41,408 nucleotides of DNA, taken from IMG/VR virus record IMGVR_UViG_3300025241_000078, positions 1-41,408 of that record; one strand, written 5' to 3'. The DNA is from a virus. Shown here piece by piece: positions 21,486 to 29,914 of this stretch. A program made the position numbers and the translations under genes. How positions within the stretch are numbered: the stretch's first letter is position 1; each line of letters begins with the position of its first letter. Below the pieces are notes generated by a model, which ran no database searches, was not told the DNA's origin, and saw nothing but the letters and a program-made list of their open reading frames with translations.

Positions 21486-22052
21486 TCAGGCGAAGCTGCG
21501 GGTTCGCATCCGGACGCTGCCAGACTGGTATCCGCTGGCTGCCAGAGACCGCGCGTCGGCCTGGGCGTCGAGAAGCTTTCGGCGGTAATGTTCCGATAGC
21601 TGCGGGTCGCGCCATGGGTAAGGCAGGATCAATAGGCGCGAGCGGGCGCCGTCCTTGATGGCCTCCTCCCAGCGGGCGACCAGTTCGGGCGGCATGTCCC
21701 TGCCCCGTGACGGCTTGCATGCCAGCGAGCCCAGCAGCGTGCTGCTGTCGGGCGCAGCGCGCAGAAACTCGACGCCATTGCTGCCGGTCTGCCGGTAGTC
21801 CAGCCCCGGCTTCAGCTCTCGCCCGCTCTGCAGCAGGCTCACGATACGCAGCGCCTCGGCGCCAGAAGGCACTTCCACCTCAGCAAACGGCGTATCAGCC
21901 CCAACCACAACCGGCCCATCGCTAACGATCCATGCGTTACCTTCCGCGCAGAGCTCACGCTGCGCCCATCGCAGCGCATCCCGCACCGTCGACGCAGGAC
22001 AGCCCGGGACCTCCGGCATCAGGTCATCTACCAAATCGGCAACAGTAGTCAT
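21486..22052 (-). CDS. Head-tail connector / adaptor protein
   Basis: A 188-residue protein starting MTTVADLVDDLMPEVPGCP. The N-terminal helical part and the mixed alpha/beta core (FAEVEVPSGAEALRIVSL, LDYRQTGSNGVEFL) resemble podoviral adaptor or connector subunits that ring the portal. It overlaps the preceding DUF6682-like adaptor gene by four bases. The C-terminal third is helical (LLDAQADARSLAAS). A second ring protein below the portal is the most likely role. Confidence 0.6.
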   Translation of the reverse strand: MTTVADLVDDLMPEVPGCPASTVRDALRWAQRELCAEGNAWIVSDGPVVVGADTPFAEVEVPSGAEALRIVSLLQSGRELKPGLDYRQTGSNGVEFLRAAPDSSTLLGSLACKPSRGRDMPPELVARWEEAIKDGARSRLLILPYPWRDPQLSEHYRRKLLDAQADARSLAASGYQSGSVRMRTRSFA

Positions 22053-22720
22053 CGAGCCCCCGCGCGCGCATTAGGGCTCGCCGTAGCGGCGCCCTGAATC
22101 TTCAGCCCCAGCGCGGCCTGGGCCGACTGCGAGTGTAGGGTGGCGCGCTGCAGGTTGGCGGCGTGCTCGGCGTCTTTGCTGAATGCCCGGGCCAGCACCA
22201 TGTCCAACAGGATCGGGGCATAGCTCTCTGGCAGCCGCAGCAGCTCGGCTGAGTCCGCGCGAGCCTCGCTCTGCGCGTGCGGCTCCGGCACTCGCGAGTA
22301 AATGATTTCCAGCCTGGCGGCGGCAGATGCCGGCGGATAAACGTAGAAGCGCCGCGGGTCCAAGCTGTCGAACATGAAATGCTCAATCACTTCGGTCTGG
22401 GGCTCCCCATGCCAGCGTCGGCGCGTTGCGTCTAGCGTGCCACGGTCGACAGCCGTCACAATCAGTCCTTGCGCCTTGGTGGAGAGGTTGCGTACGACCC
22501 CCAACAGCCGGTCGGCTTCAGTCGGCAACTCCTGGCGGGTACCAACCACACAGGCGAACTTGGCATTGATGGTGTTGGCGCTCGGTCGGATCGCCAGCAC
22601 GGTCGCATAGGCCTCGTTCAACCAATCCAACAGTTCTGCGTTGGTCCAGCGAACCCCATCCTGTGTGATCTCTTGCAGGATAGTGCGCGCCCGTCGCAGC
22701 AGGTCACCGACAGTGGCCAT
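22049..22720 (-). CDS. Phage adaptor protein (DUF6682-like)
   Basis: A 223-residue protein with the opening ATVGDLLRRARTILQEITQDGVRWTNAELL, in which the RWT..ELL.WLNEA block is characteristic of the DUF6682 adaptor family, also seen in gp4-like head-completion proteins. Residues 95-150 are beta-rich (RRFYVYPP, LEIIYSRVPEP). It would dock to the portal after packaging. It is followed by a second connector-like gene with a four-base overlap. Confidence 0.7.
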   Translation of the reverse strand: MATVGDLLRRARTILQEITQDGVRWTNAELLDWLNEAYATVLAIRPSANTINAKFACVVGTRQELPTEADRLLGVVRNLSTKAQGLIVTAVDRGTLDATRRRWHGEPQTEVIEHFMFDSLDPRRFYVYPPASAAARLEIIYSRVPEPHAQSEARADSAELLRLPESYAPILLDMVLARAFSKDAEHAANLQRATLHSQSAQAALGLKIQGAATASPNARAGAR

Positions 22721-22723
22721 GGC

Positions 22724-23221
22724 TTAGACCTCTTCCAGGTCGACCAGCTTGGACAAGGCTGGCGTCCACAAGACGGTGCGGCCGGAGACCTTGTGGCGCA
22801 GCAGGCGATTGCCTACGGTGGGCTCGATCGCCGGCTCGGGCGCCTCGTCCAGGGCGGGCGGGGTTACCGGGGCCGGTGCTGGAGTGGCCGCTGCGACTGG
22901 CTGAATCGCGGCGGCATCGGGCTGAGAGGTTGGCGCAGGCGTTAGGGTGGGCGCAGCTGGTGGCTCAGGCGCTTGCGCAGCAGCGTTGCCGACCTTCTCC
23001 GAGCTTTCGCCAGGACTGCCACTCGCGGTTTCGCCGGCATCGGCATCGTCGTCACCGCCCTCTTCCACGGTCTCGCCCAGGCCCTTCAGCACTTCGGCGC
23101 GCAGCGCCTTGAGTGTTTTACGCTTGTCCAGGTCGAGGGATAGCTCGTCCTTCACCAGCGTTTCGAGCGCATCCTTGGTGGCTGCCGCCTTTACCGCTGC
23201 AATTAGATCAGCTAGGTCCAT
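22724..23221 (-). CDS. Head-associated protein with Pro/Ala linker
   Basis: A 165-residue protein. Residues 2-50 form a small helical domain with a HeH/LEM-like look (LDLDKRKTLKALRAEVLKGL), a DNA-binding-type helix-extension-helix found in many phage head-region proteins. Then come an acidic patch (GGDDDADAGE) and a Pro/Ala-rich linker of about 60 residues, and the conserved-looking end LLRHKVSGRTVLWTPALSKL. A capsid decoration or completion role is plausible from its place between capsid and adaptor genes. The ATG at 23221 follows GGAG; a TTG one codon earlier is possible. Confidence 0.6.
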   Translation of the reverse strand: MDLADLIAAVKAAATKDALETLVKDELSLDLDKRKTLKALRAEVLKGLGETVEEGGDDDADAGETASGSPGESSEKVGNAAAQAPEPPAAPTLTPAPTSQPDAAAIQPVAAATPAPAPVTPPALDEAPEPAIEPTVGNRLLRHKVSGRTVLWTPALSKLVDLEEV

Positions 23222-23240
23222 CAATCGTTACTCCAGAAAC

Positions 23241-23265
23241 GGCAAAGCCGCCCCGAAAGGCGGCT
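23241..23265 (-). terminator. Weak hairpin terminator after capsid gene
   Basis: The arms AGCCGCC and GGCGGCT (23246-23252, 23259-23265) lie about 12 bases downstream of the capsid stop, followed on the minus strand by TTGCC with only two T. It may partly end transcription after the highly expressed capsid gene. Confidence 0.45.
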
Positions 23266-23277
23266 CTGCTGCAGGGG

Positions 23278-24219
23278 TTAGCCGCGAGCGGCGTACAGGT
23301 GGCCCATGGCTTTCGGGTCGATGACCTTGGAGCCGTAGACGTTCAGACCGCGCACCAGCTTGCCGAAGTCCTGCGGGTTGGGCAGGGTCTCCATCTGCGT
23401 CATCTGGCTGGCGAAGGTCAGCGCCTTCTTGTGGCCGAACATGATGTTGGTCGCCTTCTTCGCCGCGGTGGCGTCGTCGACGATGCTCATGTTGTTGCTG
23501 ATGTACACCGTGAAGCGATCCAGGGTGCCAAGCTTGCCGTTACGGAAGACCGACTGCGCGTCGCCCATGATAGAGGCGTCCTTGAGGTCAGACTTCTTCA
23601 GCATGCCGCTCATCCAGGCAGGCAGGATCACCCAGCGGCCGGTTTCCGGAACGTTCTGCTCATCGAGCACCGAGCCGCAGTCCACCAGCACGTCGAGAAC
23701 GTTTTCCTTGGTGATCGCGATCGGCGCACCGGCAGCGCCCAGGTTGTAGCTGGCCGACTTGGCGCCAGCAGCAGCGCCGGCGTTCTCGGCAGCTGCATCG
23801 ACGTAGTGACGCGACAGGATGTCGGTGTCGATGGCGATCTTCATCTGCTCGCCGCCGTCGTCCGAGAACTCGTCCATCAGCTTGATATCGGCCTGGTAGC
23901 GGTCGATGTCGTTGACCTCGAAGGCAAAATACTTCGCCTTGTCGATCTGCAGCTCGACCTTGTCGCTGGTCGGCTTCTCGTAGGTGAGACCGCCACCAAT
24001 CTCGTAGTCCTTGATGGTGATCGAAGGCACGGTGCGGATCTGAACGGTGTCGCCCTTGTTCTTGATCTCGCCTTCGTAATCGGTGTTGGCAATCTCGCCA
24101 AAACAGGTACTTGCGTACAGTTTCTCAACCAGTTTCCCGGACCAGATTTCCGGAATGAAACCGGCGGTACCGGACGAGCTGTAGTTGGGTGCGCCAGCGG
24201 CGCGGGTTGGACCTGCCAT
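23278..24219 (-). CDS. Major capsid protein
   Basis: A 313-residue protein of HK97-fold type. The N-terminal arm (residues 1-40) contains FIPEIWSGKLVEKLYAST, followed by an E-loop-like region (YEGEIKNKGDTVQIRTVPSITIKDYEIGG is spread over 48-76) and a P-domain helix (EFSDDGGEQMKIAIDTDIL). The C-terminal A-domain holds RWVILPAWMSGMLKKSD, GKLGTLDRFTVYISNNM and FGHKKALTFA. The size and motifs match coat proteins of short-tailed phages with a separate scaffold. The gene follows the scaffold gene, the normal order, and has AGGAG about nine bases before its ATG. Confidence 0.9.
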   Translation of the reverse strand: MAGPTRAAGAPNYSSSGTAGFIPEIWSGKLVEKLYASTCFGEIANTDYEGEIKNKGDTVQIRTVPSITIKDYEIGGGLTYEKPTSDKVELQIDKAKYFAFEVNDIDRYQADIKLMDEFSDDGGEQMKIAIDTDILSRHYVDAAAENAGAAAGAKSASYNLGAAGAPIAITKENVLDVLVDCGSVLDEQNVPETGRWVILPAWMSGMLKKSDLKDASIMGDAQSVFRNGKLGTLDRFTVYISNNMSIVDDATAAKKATNIMFGHKKALTFASQMTQMETLPNPQDFGKLVRGLNVYGSKVIDPKAMGHLYAARG

Positions 24220-24266
24220 GTTGTGTTACTCCTGAACGTGACGCCTCACGGCGTTACAGGGCGCTC

Positions 24267-25172
24267 TCAGCGGATGCGGCCCTGAGCCTGAGCGGCAAAG
24301 ATGTCGGTTTCGATTGCGGCGGCCTGATCCTTCGGATAGCTCGCCTTGTTCCGGTAGAACTCGCTGATCTCAGCGCGCGTCCAAACCTTGCCTTGCTGCG
24401 GTTCCGGTGCAGCAGAGCGGGCCTGGCGCGGCTGCACCTGGTCATCCGGAATGGTTTCTTTCTGTGCCCTCGGTGCCGCGGCGACGAAGGACTTGAAGAC
24501 CGCAGCCACTCGATACGCATCGAGCGCTTGCTGAGCACCAACCAGCAGTTGCTGGCGGGGCTGGCCGCTCAGTTGATCGATCTCGGTTAGCCACTGATGG
24601 AATGCCGGATCGGCGTTGACGGCGCGGAAGTTCGGTACCTGCGCTTCGAGGTCGGTCCAGAAACGCGCTTCGGCGTCCTGTCGCTTCTCTTCACGTAGCT
24701 GACCCAGTTCGCTCTTGATCTCCTGCAGGTCGCCGTTGTTGCTTGGGGCGGCGGCGCTGCCGGCGACACGCTTGATCAGGTTCACCAGATCCGGGCCGTA
24801 CTCTTCGATCTCCGCTTCGGTCAGGTCGGACATCGCCTCCTGGGCTCGCTGAACCGCGGACGCCGGCTGTTGCTTGTCGGCGGCGGCCAGCTGGGCTTCC
24901 AGCTTGGCAATCTCCTTGCGCAGCGCGGGAACCTCGGCATTGTATTTGCCTTGCAGCACGTCGAAGCGGTGACGCCAGTAGGCAGCGTCCCGGGTTTCGG
25001 GCTGGGGTTCGGGTGCGGGTTGCGCGGCAGGCTCGGTCGGCGTTGGCTGCGGTTCTGGCTCGGGAGCCGCTGCGGGAGCGGGATTCTCGGGTTCCTCGGT
25101 GGCCGGCTGATTCAGCTGGTCCTGCAGGGCCTTCGCGGCGTTCGCCTGGTCTTGCACTGAACGGGGTAGCAT
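24267..25172 (-). CDS. Capsid scaffolding protein
   Basis: A 301-residue protein lying directly before the capsid gene, as scaffolds do. It has a Pro/Glu/Ala-rich N-terminus (residues 15-60), a long coiled coil (about 70-115, YNAEVPALRKEIAKLEAQLAA), an acidic helix (TEAEIEEYGPDLVNLIKRV), further helices, and a short basic C-terminus likely to bind capsid subunits. The start at 25172 (MLPRSVQDQ) is preferred because GGAG lies ten bases upstream; the frame could extend to 25259 with a less typical Arg-rich start. It is expected to leave the prohead before or during packaging. Confidence 0.8.
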   Translation of the reverse strand: MLPRSVQDQANAAKALQDQLNQPATEEPENPAPAAAPEPEPQPTPTEPAAQPAPEPQPETRDAAYWRHRFDVLQGKYNAEVPALRKEIAKLEAQLAAADKQQPASAVQRAQEAMSDLTEAEIEEYGPDLVNLIKRVAGSAAAPSNNGDLQEIKSELGQLREEKRQDAEARFWTDLEAQVPNFRAVNADPAFHQWLTEIDQLSGQPRQQLLVGAQQALDAYRVAAVFKSFVAAAPRAQKETIPDDQVQPRQARSAAPEPQQGKVWTRAEISEFYRNKASYPKDQAAAIETDIFAAQAQGRIR

Positions 25173-25275
25173 TTGCGGTCTTCTCCAAACGGGGCGAGCC
25201 AGCGTCTTGCTGGGGTTCACGGTGCGGGTTCTGGATTCGCCCATGCCTGGCCGAGGCACGGCGAGCAGTCGCCCA

Positions 25276-25301
25276 TAAAAAAACCGCCTCGGTAGGCGGC
25301 T
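25276..25301 (-). terminator. Strong intrinsic terminator before scaffold gene
   Basis: A GCCGCC/GGCGG stem with a TACC-type loop is followed on the minus strand by seven T. It lies four bases past the stop of the 77-residue gene and about 100 bases before the scaffold start. It separates terminase/portal transcription from the scaffold-capsid block, which would need its own promoter or antitermination. Confidence 0.85.
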
Positions 25302-25304
25302 TTG

Positions 25305-25538
25305 TTATGAGTGCTGTCTGGCAATCTCCCTGCTGTCCTCAATGGCTAGCAGTAGTTCGCGTATGACTCCGGCGCGTCCTTGCAGCCGGTACAGGGTTTC
25401 GGTTGAGCTGGATTGCTCCAACGCATCGCGCTCGGCCTCAATAGCTTGGCGCAGCGCCTGCTTGAGGCATTGCCAATCCGGACTGTTGTTCGCCTCCAGT
25501 CGGGCCAGCGCCTTGTATTGTTCCTGGGATAGCTCCAC
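25305..25538 (-). CDS. Small helical protein overlapping the portal 3' end
   Basis: A 77-residue, highly charged, all-helical protein (ELSQEQYKALARLEANNS to the end). The GTG at 25538 is favoured because GGAGG lies five bases upstream; a TTG at 25550 is the longer alternative. It begins about 100 bases inside the portal coding region in another frame, so the two share sequence over the portal's low-complexity Gly/Gln tail. Small helical proteins after the portal are frequent in podoviruses, sometimes as head accessory factors. The function is unknown. A strong terminator follows. Confidence 0.6.
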   Translation of the reverse strand: MELSQEQYKALARLEANNSPDWQCLKQALRQAIEAERDALEQSSSTETLYRLQGRAGVIRELLLAIEDSREIARQHS

Positions 25539-27588
25539 CCAACCCTCCAAGTACTTGCAGTTGGCCCATCAGGGCCTGGATTTCCAGCAGGATCCGCTGG
25601 GTTTCGGCCTGGCTCTTGCCGGCATCGGCCTGCTTCTTCGCCGCGTCTGCCTGAACCTTGCCGGCCTCCAGCTGCATTTGCTGTTCTTGCTGCTGCGCCT
25701 GCCGCTTGTTCTCCTGCTCGACGCGACCCTTGATCTCGTCGTCTTCGGGAACCAGCCCCGGCATGTCGAGTTGGTCGGCGATGCTGCGCAGCAATCGCGC
25801 GCGGCCTTCCACGCCGATAATCTGCATGTCCGCCTCGTTGCCGGTAGCAGCCAAGAACTGCTGGCGGGCCTGCTGAGTCTGCTCGCGCAGCAGCATCGCG
25901 CTGGCACCGCGCGGCACTACACGGCAGTCTCCCTTGATCGACATGTCCGGGCTGTAGCGCATGTTGAACAGCCAGAGCGCGGCGATCACGCGACTGGTGA
26001 CGCCCCGGTCAATGTGGCGAATGGCGTCCTTAATGCCCTTGTTCGCGCTCTCCAGCAGCATGGACAGGCCACTGGCAGTGTTGCCTGCCCCGCCGACCTT
26101 CTCGTTGCCGTAGGAATAGCGCGGAATGTTCGTCGCGTCGTCCGCGCGCTGCTCCCACTGGGAATAGACCTGCATCAGCTCGCCTGCGCGGCTATCAGGC
26201 TGGTAGAAGCGGATGGCTGGCTGCTGCGATCCGGTGCCGGTGCGATCGCTCTTTGTCCTCCAGCGCTTCATTGGGAAGATTTCGTTGGGGTTCTCTTCCG
26301 GCGCCAGGCGGTCCATGGCGATTTCGATTTGCGGGCCGCTGGCGAAAGCCATGTTGTTCGCTTGCGCCCGGGCCACCGCGCAGCACATGTCCTGCACGTC
26401 TGACATCAATTCAGGAATACCGATACCCCAGAAGGAGCCCGGTACCAGCTGGAACGACGCCTTGTGGTACGGACGCGCCCCCATGGGGTTGCGGTTGATC
26501 ACGCAGCGGATCACATGCCGCCCGATCAGAATGGCATCGATCTCGTACTCGCCCAGCGGATCGTCGACCTGCTCAGGCGTCATGCCCCATTGCAGCAGGA
26601 TCAGCCCTTGGGCGCTGCCCCAGTAATGCAGGCCCTCGATCGTCTCGCCCTGGTTGGTCATCCAGTCGTGACTACGATCTTCGAGGCGGGCACGCTCAGA
26701 GTCGGTCGCCAGCCATTCGCGCAGACCGCCCCGGCCGTGCTCAACCAGCACCTGCTCGATGGCGTCGTCCTTGTAGCCCGGCACGCCGCGCAGTCGGTTC
26801 AGGTGTGCACGGGTGTAACGCTCGCGTTCGATCAGGTAGGCACCGTCATCGATGCCCGACGAATCCGGCGACGGATATAGGTCATACGGCGACACGCGCG
26901 CAAACTGCGGCTTGATCGCCTCCACCTCAATCATCTGCCAGCCTTCCTTCCAGGCGAACTCAGGCACGCGCTGCAGCAGCGGGCCCCGCAGGAACGCGGC
27001 GGGATAGGTCACGAAGTCATCAATGAACGATTCTAGCGCCTCGCTCCAGCCGCCCTCTTCAAGCTGGTCGTTGATCACCTCTTCATGGCGATCAGCGATC
27101 TGCCGAGCCTTGGCCTGCACCTCGCGGCGCAACAGGTCTTCCAACTGCTGCTGGTCCATGCCCTGCGCGCGCTCACCCAGGCGCTGCGCGAAGGCGTTCA
27201 AGTAGCCGGGCGGAATCTCGGCAACCGGCGTTGGGTCCAGCCCCCATGGCCTGCCATTGGCGGGCATCAGGATGTCGCGGATCCATGCTGCTGCCGCACG
27301 GCACTTGGTCGTGGTCAGCTTCGGATAGAGTTCGCTCCCGCCCTCTTCCCGAATTGCGCGGAGCTTGTCAGCGTCGTACTCGCCTTTTTGTCGGCGCGCG
27401 CAGTCCAGCAAGCGCCGCTCAATCGGCTGCTTGGCCGTCTTCGCCGCCTCGAAGGCGCCGCGAATGTGGCCGGACAGCGAGCTTTCCACCGCCTGCATGC
27501 GCCGGGCTTCGTCCTGACGCTGCTGCTCGGCTTCTTCCTCTGCCTTCAGTTCGGAGGCGGGCTTGAAATGCAGCAGACCCAGGCTCAT
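25438..27588 (-). CDS. Portal protein
   Basis: A 716-residue protein of the long podoviral portal type. Recognisable parts are the N-terminal helical region, the clip/stem region (SPYDLYPSPDSSGIDDGAYLIE), the wing (HYWGSAQGLILLQWGM, ILIGRHVIRCVINRNPMGARPYHKASF, PGSFWGIGIPELMSDVQ) and the channel region (SGLSMLLESANKGIKDAIRHID). Residues 610-680 form a long Gln/Lys/Ala coiled coil resembling the C-terminal barrel of P22-like portals, followed by a Gly/Pro/Gln tail. Twelve copies form the DNA entry ring, partner of the terminase and scaffold. It overlaps the preceding gene by four bases. Confidence 0.9.
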   Translation of the reverse strand: MSLGLLHFKPASELKAEEEAEQQRQDEARRMQAVESSLSGHIRGAFEAAKTAKQPIERRLLDCARRQKGEYDADKLRAIREEGGSELYPKLTTTKCRAAAAWIRDILMPANGRPWGLDPTPVAEIPPGYLNAFAQRLGERAQGMDQQQLEDLLRREVQAKARQIADRHEEVINDQLEEGGWSEALESFIDDFVTYPAAFLRGPLLQRVPEFAWKEGWQMIEVEAIKPQFARVSPYDLYPSPDSSGIDDGAYLIERERYTRAHLNRLRGVPGYKDDAIEQVLVEHGRGGLREWLATDSERARLEDRSHDWMTNQGETIEGLHYWGSAQGLILLQWGMTPEQVDDPLGEYEIDAILIGRHVIRCVINRNPMGARPYHKASFQLVPGSFWGIGIPELMSDVQDMCCAVARAQANNMAFASGPQIEIAMDRLAPEENPNEIFPMKRWRTKSDRTGTGSQQPAIRFYQPDSRAGELMQVYSQWEQRADDATNIPRYSYGNEKVGGAGNTASGLSMLLESANKGIKDAIRHIDRGVTSRVIAALWLFNMRYSPDMSIKGDCRVVPRGASAMLLREQTQQARQQFLAATGNEADMQIIGVEGRARLLRSIADQLDMPGLVPEDDEIKGRVEQENKRQAQQQEQQMQLEAGKVQADAAKKQADAGKSQAETQRILLEIQALMGQLQVLGGLGGAIPGTIQGAGPTGGEQQSGLAMPQAGAAPSY

Positions 27589-27950
27589 CGCACGGCCTCC
27601 AACTGCCGGTAGACCTGAGCGACTTCAGCTCGGCGGTCGTTACGGCGCTGCAAGGCAGCAAAGCGAATGCCCTGGACGTTCTCCACCAGCTCGCGCATGT
27701 ACCCGACGGGGTTGGCGGCGAACTCAGCCAGCTTCACTCGCACCTCTAGCCCCATGCCGTCGGCGACGTCGAACTTGAACTGCACGGCCGGGTGCTCGTC
27801 GTAATGCTCACCCACCAGCACCGGATCCACCTGAATGTTGGCCACGTCGTTGCGCACCTGGCGGGACGGAACAGCCAGCGGCGCCAACTTGGACGCGATG
27901 AAGCTCGCCACCTGTCGATGCTCAACGGTGATGAAAAGATTGCTGCTCAT
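27585..27950 (-). CDS. Small protein between large terminase and portal, function unknown
   Basis: A 121-residue mixed alpha/beta protein (LFITVEHRQVASFIASKL, VQFKFDVADGMGLEVRVKLAEF) with a basic helical C-terminus. It starts inside the stop of the terminase C-terminal fragment (ATGA) and ends inside the start of the portal gene, so the three are translationally chained. The position suggests a packaging accessory. No family is recognised. Confidence 0.65.
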   Translation of the reverse strand: MSSNLFITVEHRQVASFIASKLAPLAVPSRQVRNDVANIQVDPVLVGEHYDEHPAVQFKFDVADGMGLEVRVKLAEFAANPVGYMRELVENVQGIRFAALQRRNDRRAEVAQVYRQLEAVR

Positions 27951-29109
27951 GTGTGTGCGTTCCAGTTGCGGCGTCCGCGCTCCGTATTCGGAGCCGTTGG
28001 CGTGCTGTTCATGCCGGTGGACAGTTCAAACAGTCCGCTCCGGGCGAGTGTTTCGAATGCTTTGGCGCCGTGTGACGCCCAGTCGTGACGCGGGGTCGAC
28101 CGGTACACGCCCAGCCGGTCGTCCCATTCCTTGCGGTAGTTGTCGAGACAGTCGATCAGGCGATCTACGCTGACCACCTTGTCATCGCCGCCAGCATCGA
28201 CCTGCTCCGCAAACCAGCACATCGGCAGGAACTGGCGCACCGCCTCGATGCCCTCGGCGTGGTTGCTGATCCGCGGCACGATCTCGAAGCGGATGCCGAA
28301 CTGCGCCGCTTTATCGACACGGCTCTTGCCGGTACCGAGCTCACGCACCGCCAGGTCATGCGGTCCGTAATGTTGCCCGTAGGTGTAGCCCTTCTCGTGC
28401 AGTGCTTCTGCGCTGTGGCGCAGTAGTCGTGGAAGTAGCCTTCACGCCCTTCTGCGGTGCTCTCCAGTGTTACCTGGTTACCAAGGCCGACCGCCTCGAA
28501 CGCGCCGGTAACGATCTCCTGCGCCTTGTCAGGGTACTTGCGGCAGATCTTGCCGAACTCGGAGACGTGCAGGCGCTGCAGCGTGCCGCCCCGGTAACTG
28601 GTCGAGACGCGGATGCTCGAGCCATTGTCGAATACATAGCCTTCGCCGCGATCGCTGGTCGGCGCCGGCAGCTTCAGACCGATGGTGTTGAAGATCGCCA
28701 TCCACGCGCCCTGGCGGAGCTGGTCATAGGCGAACTTGATCTTGTTCCGGAAGATGTCCTTCGCGTCTTCCAGCGCGTGCGCGATGCAGCCAGCCGAAAA
28801 GTTCTCAGTGAACAGGCAATCATCCAGCGCATCGATCATCTCGAAGGTGGTGAAGCCCAGCTGGCGTGCCTTGAGGATCACATTCCGGCAATGCCCGCGG
28901 ATGAACCGCTCGCGCTGCTGCTTGTTCGGACGGAACGTGCGCGTCTTGCCGTTCTTGTCCTTAATCTTGTAGAGCGTGTTGAGGCGGTACCACTTGTTAT
29001 CCAGCGCACGCAGCAGGTCGGCCGGATCGGTCAGCTTGCCCTCACAATGCAACCGCAGCCACCGCTCACCCTCGAAGACGACGGCGGCCGGCGCCCTACT
29101 CTTCGACAC
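27947..29109 (-). pseudogene. terL: Large terminase gene with internal deletion and frameshift
   Basis: The N-terminal part (29109 to about 28402, 236 residues) is a normal terminase ATPase: the Walker A-like region ILKARQLGFTTFEMIDA, the Walker B-like LHVSEFGKI, and TLESTAEGREGYFHDYCATAQKH. Directly after AQKH the frame changes to nonsense (CTRRATPTG) and stops at 28165. The C-terminal part resumes two bases out of frame at about 28402 as LHEKGYTYGQHYGPHDLAVRELGTGKSR and runs to 27947 (about 151 residues) with the usual end (LPMCWF, YRKEWDDRLG, RHDWASHGAKAF). The 150-200 residues usually found between, including the first nuclease aspartates, are absent. Transcription and coupling to neighbours are otherwise intact. 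Inference: an out-of-frame deletion that abolishes packaging. Confidence 0.8.
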
Positions 29110-29671
29110 CTGGCGCGACCTCGGCCAGCAACTCTTTCAGCGTCTTGCCGATATTGTCCTTGTCGTCGGCGTCCAGGCCGTAGCTCTGGCGCTCCATCTT
29201 CACCACGCGCTCCAGCGCCATGGTGGCATTGCCCAGTGTCTTGCCGGCGTAGTCCAGGGGCACGTCAATCTCTGCCGCTTCGCCGCTCTTGAACTGGACG
29301 GTCATCGTGCCCTTCTCCAGCTGCTCTTTCAGCCGCTGCATCAGGGTCTCAGCGAGGCCCTTGGCCTTTCGCAGCAAGCGCTGATGGCCGCGAATCACCT
29401 CGGCGCCCGCCTCGGCAGCCTGCTCGATGATCAGCTCGTCAGAATCAGCCCTCGCTACCTCCTTGGTCACGGCAAGCGTGGTCTTCTCCCGCACGCGCTG
29501 GCGGATCTGCTCAGACAGGTCGCGCTGCCAGCCGTGATCGGTGGCGCGCTTGCGGATTGCACCCTCGGACGGACCATGCAGGCGGGCCAGCTCTCGGTTG
29601 CTGTACTGGCCGGTGCGATAGTCGCGCTCGACCGCGGCCCAGTCGTAACGGGCTCCTTTCTTTGCGGTCAT
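29096..29671 (-). CDS. terS: Terminase small subunit
   Basis: A 191-residue protein. The N-terminal helix-turn-helix (residues 10-50: DWAAVERDYRTGQYSNRELARLHG, SEGAIRKRATDHGW) recognises the packaging site. The central region 55-150 is a long helical oligomerisation part (LLRKAKGLAETLMQRLKEQLEKG), and the C-terminus (LKELLAEVAPGVEE) likely contacts the large subunit. The start at 29671 has GAGGAG seven bases upstream, better than the frame's earlier ATG at 29695. It overlaps the large terminase start by 14 bases. Confidence 0.85.
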   Translation of the reverse strand: MTAKKGARYDWAAVERDYRTGQYSNRELARLHGPSEGAIRKRATDHGWQRDLSEQIRQRVREKTTLAVTKEVARADSDELIIEQAAEAGAEVIRGHQRLLRKAKGLAETLMQRLKEQLEKGTMTVQFKSGEAAEIDVPLDYAGKTLGNATMALERVVKMERQSYGLDADDKDNIGKTLKELLAEVAPGVEE

Positions 29672-29696
29672 GTCTGGCTCCTCGGGGTATCGCAAA

Positions 29697-29719
29697 ATCC
29701 GACAAAAAAATGGTCGGAT
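29697..29719. promoter_or_regulatory. Perfect inverted repeat between terS and a rightward mini-gene
   Basis: Seven-base arms ATCCGAC and GTCGGAT (29697-29703, 29713-29719) surround an A-rich nine-base spacer. It lies between the start of the small terminase gene (leftward) and a rightward 43-residue gene. No T tract follows on either strand, so it is a better candidate for a protein-binding site than a terminator; it might also be part of the packaging (pac/cos) region, which often lies beside terS. Confidence 0.4.
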
Positions 29720-29782
29720 ATCGCCCTTGCAAGTTTGGAAAAGTGTGAAGAATGGGTGACTCCAATCAATAGGAGTACACCC

Positions 29783-29914
29783 ATGATCGAAACCTTAATC
29801 ACCGCAGCCTTGGTTCTCTGCGTTGCCTGGCCTTACCTTCGCTCTTGGCGGACCTGGACCATTCTGGCCCTTGGCAGCGGCGCGTTGTGGTGGGCGTTAT
29901 CGCCGCTGCTCTAG
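29783..29914 (+). CDS. 43-residue two-helix membrane peptide
   Basis: A short rightward gene with a good ribosome site (AGGAG seven bases before the ATG). The product MIETLITAALVLCVAWPYLR... is almost all hydrophobic: helices at about 4-18 and 24-40 with a basic RSWR turn between. It lies on the opposite strand to the lysis/packaging genes, and its TAG stop shares the palindrome CTAG with the TAG stop of Rz. It could be a small holin or antiholin, or cargo. The size and membrane topology are clear; the role is not. Confidence 0.55.
   Translation: MIETLITAALVLCVAWPYLRSWRTWTILALGSGALWWALSPLL

Noticed and set aside
23113-24285. Rightward frame of 390 residues across the capsid gene
   Set aside because: It is antisense to the clearly recognised major capsid gene, with His/Val-rich composition typical of shadows.
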